Notes under the pieces: model-generated
Databases searched by the model: none
Told to the model about the DNA's origin: nothing
What the model saw: the letters and a program-made list of their open reading frames with translations, nothing else
Source: Bacteroidota bacterium
Lineage (GTDB): Bacteria; Bacteroidota; Bacteroidia; AKYH767-A; OLB10
Length of the DNA stretch: 64,000 nt
Direction: 5' to 3'
Assembly (NCBI GenBank): GCA_016717325.1
Contig: JADKFV010000024.1
Span: forward strand, 31,289 to 95,288
Position numbers and translations under genes: made by a program
Shown: positions 59,413 through 64,000 of the stretch, one piece after another
Numbering within the stretch: position 1 is the first letter of the stretch
Layout: the number at the start of each line of letters is the position of its first letter

Positions 59413-60685
59413 CTTTGCCTGCATTTAACTTTGCCTGCAACTTGCTAAGTTCATCCCACTTGCCATCGCTGGCAAGCTTACTTTGCTCAGGCCATGAAGC
59501 AGGATTATGCATTTTGAATTTGCTGCCTGCACCATCAAGAATATCCTTAATGTGTTTTGCATTTGATGCAGCAAGTTCTTTAAAATTTGTAATTGAATTC
59601 GAATGCAACAATTTTTCAATTGCAGGTCCTATTCCTTCAATTTTTTTCAAATCGTCAGCTTTAGAAGTTTTAGCAGTTTCAACCTTGGCAGGTGGTGCAG
59701 GTTTGGCAGCAGACGCAGGCTTGGCAGCAGGTGTAGGCTTTAATGCTCCAGTAACTTCTTTCATATAGGTACCCCAGGTAAGGTTATCTTGTCCGGCTTT
59801 ATGAGCTTTTGCTTTTTCAATTGCAAAATCAGCAGCTGCTTTTACAACCCAATCAAAATTTTCCTGGCCTACTGATTTTAAATCTGCATCGGGTGCAGGA
59901 TTGCAAAAATCTATAGCATAAGGAATTCCATCCCGTACGGCAAATTCCACAGTATTGAAATCGTAGCCCAATGCCTGGCACAATTGAAGCGTATATTCTT
60001 CAACGGTTTTCAATAATTTAGCACTTGGTGCAGGTCCATCAATCACATAACGTAAGTGATGTGGATTGCGTGGTTCATATTGCATTATTTTTACATACTT
60101 ACCACCTATGCAATAGCAACGGAAGTATTCATCAAAAATAATTTCTTCCTGCAACATCATCACCAATTGCTTTGTCTCTTTATGTTTGGCAAAAAAATCA
60201 GCTGGGTCGTTTACTTTGTAAACGCTTTTCCAACCGCCACTATAATGTGGTTTCATGTATGCAGGAAAACCAATGTCTTCAAACATCTTGCCCCAATCAA
60301 GTGGCATTTCCATATTGCGCATGCTGTTTTCATTTGTATCAGTTGGTCGCTCATTCGATGGCAACAAATATGTTTTTGGCACAGGCACGCCAATTTTTAC
60401 TGCAAGGCAGTTGTTGAAAAACTTCTCATCGGCACTCCACCAAAATGGATTGTTGATTACTGCAGTTCCCATCATGGCAGCGTTTTTTAAATACGCACGA
60501 TAAAATGGGATGTCCTGACTTATTCTGTCAATGATAACTGCATAACCTGTATCGGTTGCTTGCCCAAGTTTATCAATTTTTACAAATTCGGCTACTATAT
60601 CTTTTTCGCCACGGCTGTTTACCGCATCTACAAATGCCTGGGGGAAAGTATTTTCCTGACCAAACAGAATTCCAATTTTCTTCAT
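59408..60685 (-). CDS. ATP-grasp ligase fused to an L21-type helix-hairpin-helix tail
   Basis: 425 residues. Residues ~1-310 are an ATP-grasp domain of the D-Ala-D-Ala-ligase/RimK sort: MKKIGILFGQENTFP, PAYMKPHYSGGWK (145-153, nucleotide-binding lysine and glycines), LQEEIIFDEYFR, and DFCNPAPDAD (259-268, metal ligands). An Ala/Pro/Lys linker (~315-343) leads to a helix-hairpin-helix domain (344-425; DLKKIEGIGPAIEKLL, FKELAASNAKHIKDILDGAG, MHNPASWPEQSKLASDGKWDELSKLQ). That last module closely resembles the C-terminal extension on Bacteroidota ribosomal protein L21. It starts 20 bp after the GxSxGG esterase and is probably in the same operon. Confidence 0.83.
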   Translation of the reverse strand: MKKIGILFGQENTFPQAFVDAVNSRGEKDIVAEFVKIDKLGQATDTGYAVIIDRISQDIPFYRAYLKNAAMMGTAVINNPFWWSADEKFFNNCLAVKIGVPVPKTYLLPSNERPTDTNENSMRNMEMPLDWGKMFEDIGFPAYMKPHYSGGWKSVYKVNDPADFFAKHKETKQLVMMLQEEIIFDEYFRCYCIGGKYVKIMQYEPRNPHHLRYVIDGPAPSAKLLKTVEEYTLQLCQALGYDFNTVEFAVRDGIPYAIDFCNPAPDADLKSVGQENFDWVVKAAADFAIEKAKAHKAGQDNLTWGTYMKEVTGALKPTPAAKPASAAKPAPPAKVETAKTSKADDLKKIEGIGPAIEKLLHSNSITNFKELAASNAKHIKDILDGAGSKFKMHNPASWPEQSKLASDGKWDELSKLQAKLNAGKV

Positions 60686-60705
60686 ATATATTTATTTTGA
60701 ACTAA

Positions 60706-61410
60706 TTAAATCAATGATAAGTAATGAGGGAACATTTGACACCAAACAGGCCAGTCATGCCCTCCGTTGGTGCGTATATCCAACAGGTGTTTCATCCCTT
60801 TGCGGTCGAGTATATAACTCATATCTATGTTAGCATTCTTACAAGGGTCTTCTTCGGTGGTGCCAAGTATTATTTTCATATCCCACAGATTGGGATTTTT
60901 ATTATCGGGCAAATAATCGGGAGGATTGTTGAAATATACGCTTTCATCATTATATCCATTCAACAAATCTTTAATGTCGAACGATGCGCCCATAGCTATA
61001 ACATTACTCACATTTTCGGGATGACGAAAGGCATAATTTGCAGCATGGTATCCTCCAAAACTACATCCGGCTGTTATCACCTTATCTCGACCGGTATCTG
61101 TTTTTATGTATGGCAACAATTCATTGTGAATCATATTGTCGTAGCAAGTGTGGTTATATATTCGTATGTAGGGTTCTATTTTTTTGTTGTACCAGCTTAT
61201 TTCATCAATTCCATCTATGCAGTAAATTTTAACTAAGCCATTTTCAACATACCATCTTACCGACTCAATCAGCTTGAAATCTTTGTTTTGATGAAATTTA
61301 CCCAACGATGTAGGAAATGCAACAAGAGGAATTCCGCCATGCCCAAAAACAGACATTTCAATCTCTGTTCCTGTGTTTGGCGATAGCCATTTCAAATATT
61401 GCTCTTTCAT
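60706..61410 (-). CDS. Putative esterase, GxSxGG type
   Basis: 234 residues from the ATG at 61410 (a TTG 21 bp upstream is less likely). Alpha/beta-hydrolase with the nucleophile elbow TAGCSFGGYHAANYAFRHP: Ser117 in GCSFGG. A late His in NGGHDWPVW is the probable catalytic histidine. Family members are often called 'putative esterase' and resemble YbgG/Fes-like enzymes. It ends 20 bp before the ATP-grasp/HhH gene on the same strand, so it may release or trim the product of that ligase. Confidence 0.82.
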   Translation of the reverse strand: MKEQYLKWLSPNTGTEIEMSVFGHGGIPLVAFPTSLGKFHQNKDFKLIESVRWYVENGLVKIYCIDGIDEISWYNKKIEPYIRIYNHTCYDNMIHNELLPYIKTDTGRDKVITAGCSFGGYHAANYAFRHPENVSNVIAMGASFDIKDLLNGYNDESVYFNNPPDYLPDNKNPNLWDMKIILGTTEEDPCKNANIDMSYILDRKGMKHLLDIRTNGGHDWPVWCQMFPHYLSLI

Positions 61411-61629
61411 CCGTTTCCAAATTTCGCGCAAAGGTAATTTTTCTAAGTCTAAAACAAACCTTACGTAAAACTTTATATTTTAGTTACGCTCATTTCATGT
61501 GAAACTTCGCACAGGTCTGTTTTCATTTGCCTCACCATCATTATATTCATTTGTAGTAAAAAAAAATGCAGTAATTTATGTTGTTTTAAATTGATTGAAA
61601 GTACATATAATTGCATCCGCTTAATTTTT

Positions 61630-62415
61630 ATGATTAATACTGTAAGTACAACATTAGATTTATTTTCTGTAGCGCTCAATCGCAAAGTGATTGCCGACAT
61701 GATTTTGCCTGCCAATTTCGATAAGAGTAAAACTTATCCTTTACTTATTCTCAACGATGGTCAGGATATGAAAGCTATGGGTATGCAAAATATTTTGTTT
61801 CATGTTTGGGATAAAAAAATTTGCCGCCCTTTTATTTTAATAGCTCCTCATGCTAAGCAGCGAATAGATGAATATGGTGTTGCAGGTATTCCCGATTTTA
61901 AAAACGAGGTAATCTTGCAACAGAATACACTCTTTATTGTGAATGAATTAATCCCCCAATTATTTAAAGTGCTTGATGTTTTTCACTTCGATGAAATTGT
62001 TATGGGCGGCTTTAGCTTGGGCGGCCTGTCGGCATTTGATATAGCATGGAACCAATCTCACCTTTTTACAAAAGTGGGAGTATGTAGTGGTTCTTTTTGG
62101 TGGCGTAGCAAAGGCTTGAATGATGGCTATCAGGAAACAGATAAAATTATACAAAAAGTTGTACGTGACTCCACTCAAAAACCGGAGCTGAAAGTTTGGT
62201 TGCAATGTGGTACCCTTGACGAAACAGCCGATAGAAATAACAATGGCATTATTGATAGCATAGACGATACATATGATTTAATTGTTGAACTAGAGACTAA
62301 AGGATTTGTGCGTGAACGCGATTTGTTTTACAACGAGTCGATAGGAGGGCGGCATACTTTAGAAACATATAGTATCATGTTGCCCTATTTTTTTCAATGG
62401 GCATTCAGGGCATAA
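61630..62415 (+). CDS. Putative esterase, enterochelin-esterase-like
   Basis: 261 residues from the ATG at 61630; a TTG 39 bp earlier is less likely. Alpha/beta-hydrolase with LPANFDKSKTYPLLILNDGQDM near the start, the nucleophile Ser129 in VMGGFSLGGLSAFDIA, and VGVCSGSFWWRS. The acidic loop and a late His (GGRHTLETY) complete the triad. Resembles Fes/esterase D-type enzymes. It is divergent from the other esterase, with about 220 bp between them, suggesting shared control of two product-releasing or trimming enzymes, but this is inference. Confidence 0.8.
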   Translation: MINTVSTTLDLFSVALNRKVIADMILPANFDKSKTYPLLILNDGQDMKAMGMQNILFHVWDKKICRPFILIAPHAKQRIDEYGVAGIPDFKNEVILQQNTLFIVNELIPQLFKVLDVFHFDEIVMGGFSLGGLSAFDIAWNQSHLFTKVGVCSGSFWWRSKGLNDGYQETDKIIQKVVRDSTQKPELKVWLQCGTLDETADRNNNGIIDSIDDTYDLIVELETKGFVRERDLFYNESIGGRHTLETYSIMLPYFFQWAFRA

Positions 62416-62493
62416 CTTTTTTATTTTTAAAATTCTTTAATGTATCATTCGATGTTTTAATTTCTCATCTTTTTTTTATCGGATTAAAACAAA

Positions 62494-62525
62494 TTGCTTT
62501 TATTGCACAAACATTTCTATTTTTG
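62494..62525 (+). promoter_or_regulatory. Possible promoter of glgA
   Basis: ttg (62494-62496), 21 nt, then tatttttg (62518-62525) fits the Bacteroidota -33/-7 pattern with a slightly long spacer. It ends 23 bp before the glgA ATG. Confidence 0.45.
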
Positions 62526-62548
62526 AAAAATAATAAACCTCATTCATT

Positions 62549-63955
62549 ATGTATAAAATTGTTCATTTAGCGGCAGAGTGTTTCCCCATTGCAAAAACCG
62601 GAGGGCTTGGAGATGTGGTTGGAGCACTGCCAAAATATTTGAATAAAGCCGGACTTTCAACTTGTGTGTTATTACCTCAATATAACCAAAAGTGGGTGCA
62701 GCAAAACACCAAGGTGAATGTGTGGAAAGGAAATCTTAGTAGTTCACATTTCAATTTTAATTATTACATAAATCAGTGTGTAGATGCCGGTTTGGGCTTT
62801 GAAGTTTATCTTGTTGATATTCCCGATTTGCTCTTTCGCGAAAATATTTATGGCTACCAGGATGATCATTTGAGGTTTTTGTTTTTTCAACAGGCTGCGT
62901 TAGATTGGATTAAAAACTGGAATGATAAACCCGAGGTTTTGCATTGTCACGATCATCATACAGGCCTTATTCCTTTTATGATAAAGCATTGCCCTGCTTA
63001 TAGTTTGCTTGCCCATGTGCGCACTGTTTTTACTATACATAATGGTTTATACACGGGTGCATTTGCCTGGTATAATTCACGCTTTTTTCCGGAATTTTCT
63101 TTCCAGTCGAAGGGTTCCCTCGATTGGGACGATACCATTAATCCGCTTGCATGCGCCATTAAATGTTGCGATTGGTTAACTACAGTAAGTGGAGGTTATT
63201 TAGATGAGTTGCGTTTTCAGCCCAATCCTCTTCAATCATTGTACAATCAACATTGGCAAAAAAGCAAAGGAATTGTAAATGGTATTGATGCTGATGTATG
63301 GAATCCAAAAACGGATAAAAACTTGACCGTAAAACTTGCAAAAAGCATCCTCAAATTCAAACAAAAAAGTAAGCAGGAAATATTAAAAGACACAAGTCTT
63401 AATCCCGATTTACCTTTAATAGTATTCATAGGCAGACTTGTAAATGAAAAGGGAGGCGAACTTCTGCCTCAGGCTATAGGACGATATTTATCACGTGTGG
63501 GTAATGTTAATTTTTATGTGTTGGGTTCGGGTTCGTCCGACATAGAAAATCAATTGCAACGTGTAAGGGAGTTGTTCACTCAAAGCGTAGCTACCTATAT
63601 TGGTTACAATGAAGCACTCGCACATAAGTTATATGCCGGTGCCGATTTTTTGATAATGCCATCAATTATTGAACCCTGTGGTCTCAATCAATTATATGCA
63701 ATGCGATATGCCACTGTGCCAATGGTGCGTTCCGTTGGTGGATTGAAAGATACTGTAGTTGATATTGGTGATACTAACGGTTACGGTATACGATTTACCA
63801 ATGCGAATGTTGAGGATATTTTATACAGTGTGAACCGCGCAGTGGATTTGTATGCCAATCCAAAACTATTAGAGGAAATTCGCAAGCGGCTGGTGGCATT
63901 GAATTTTTCTTGGGAAAAGGCAGTAAAAGAATATATAGAAATTTATCAATATTAA
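62549..63955 (+). CDS. glgA: Glycogen synthase (ADP-glucose, GT5)
   Basis: An intact 468-residue GT5 glycogen/starch synthase. The N-terminal KTGGLGDVVGALPKYL (Lys16-Thr-Gly-Gly) is the ADP-glucose phosphate-binding loop; HCHDHHTGLIPF, VFTIHNGLYTGAF and TTVSGGYLDEL follow. The C-terminal GT-B half has FIGRLVNEKGGELLPQAI, and PSIIEPCGLNQLYAMRYATVPMVRSVGGLKDTV, the conserved EPCGxxQ and GGLxDTV. It elongates alpha-1,4-glucan in the cytoplasm. It stands 133 bp after the esterase gene and 5 bp before a probable glgC start. Confidence 0.95.
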   Translation: MYKIVHLAAECFPIAKTGGLGDVVGALPKYLNKAGLSTCVLLPQYNQKWVQQNTKVNVWKGNLSSSHFNFNYYINQCVDAGLGFEVYLVDIPDLLFRENIYGYQDDHLRFLFFQQAALDWIKNWNDKPEVLHCHDHHTGLIPFMIKHCPAYSLLAHVRTVFTIHNGLYTGAFAWYNSRFFPEFSFQSKGSLDWDDTINPLACAIKCCDWLTTVSGGYLDELRFQPNPLQSLYNQHWQKSKGIVNGIDADVWNPKTDKNLTVKLAKSILKFKQKSKQEILKDTSLNPDLPLIVFIGRLVNEKGGELLPQAIGRYLSRVGNVNFYVLGSGSSDIENQLQRVRELFTQSVATYIGYNEALAHKLYAGADFLIMPSIIEPCGLNQLYAMRYATVPMVRSVGGLKDTVVDIGDTNGYGIRFTNANVEDILYSVNRAVDLYANPKLLEEIRKRLVALNFSWEKAVKEYIEIYQY

Positions 63956-63960
63956 ACGAT

Positions 63961-64000
63961 ATGGAAAAAGTAATTAAAATAGTATGTCTCATTTTAGGTG
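63961..64000 (+). CDS. Start of a CDS, possibly glucose-1-phosphate adenylyltransferase, cut by the window end
   Basis: Only 13 codons are visible (MEKVIKIVCLILG). The hydrophobic strand ending in LG(G) is typical of the N-terminus of nucleotide-sugar pyrophosphorylases (GGGxGTRL), and the position 5 bp after glgA suggests glgC, which makes ADP-glucose for GlgA. The assignment rests mainly on context. Confidence 0.4.
   Translation, partial: MEKVIKIVCLILG

Overview
The window is a low-GC (clearly AT-rich) chromosomal segment of a member of the Bacteroidota, probably close to Chitinophagales/Sphingobacteriales. The grounds are several proteins ending in type IX secretion (T9SS) type A sorting domains, a Bacteroidota-type promoter (TTG, 19 nt, TAnnTTTG), A-rich rather than Shine-Dalgarno leaders, DUF4834, and a helix-hairpin-helix tail of the kind seen on Bacteroidota ribosomal protein L21. 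Finer taxonomy cannot be read from this window.

Layout. 1-10.9 kb: secreted or surface proteins (lipoprotein, WG-repeat protein, a 1153-residue beta-propeller/PKD T9SS cargo, a DUF4838 glycosidase-like protein, an HExxH protease-like protein). 11-20.5 kb: alpha-L-fucosidase with a PA14 module, then small cytoplasmic enzymes (YjbR-like, O-methyltransferase, GNAT, YdeI-like, MDR oxidoreductase), an MFS transporter and an AlbA_2 protein. 20.5-25 kb: dispersed repeats, a HigBA toxin-antitoxin pair, and a DUF4160-DUF2442 pair between two paralogous cysteine-column leucine-rich-repeat T9SS proteins. 28.7-42.2 kb: the housekeeping block tRNA-Thr, -Tyr, -Gly, -Thr, tuf, tRNA-Trp, secE, nusG, rplK, rplA, rplJ, rplL, rpoB, rpoC. 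42.4-49.8 kb: more T9SS cargo, a decayed T9SS remnant, a kelch/DUF4907 pair, a glutamine amidotransferase and RNase Z. 50-55.8 kb: 2OG-Fe(II) oxygenase, short-chain dehydrogenase, a repeat-rich gap, a YfhO-family membrane protein and a permuted papain-like enzyme.

55.8-62.4 kb is the most interesting region. It is a cluster of amide/peptide-bond-forming enzymes: two ATP-grasp proteins (one with an L21-type helix-hairpin-helix tail), a class I glutamine amidotransferase and a GCS2-type carboxylate-amine ligase, flanked by two GxSxGG esterases and, on the other side, the papain-like enzyme. It looks like a pathway for a small peptide-like metabolite or an amide/peptide modification; the product is unknown. 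Glycogen synthase and the first codons of what may be glgC close the window.

Caution about the sequence. Fifteen otherwise well-conserved genes, including rpoB and nusG, are interrupted by about 20 single-base (one possibly two-base) indels, about half of them in A/T runs of 5-7. Restoring one base at each site gives full-length proteins of normal size. This is best explained by uncorrected indels in a long-read-type assembly, so these genes are listed as one CDS over the restored span with the break described. A truly decayed gene fragment, near 45 kb, is listed as a pseudogene.
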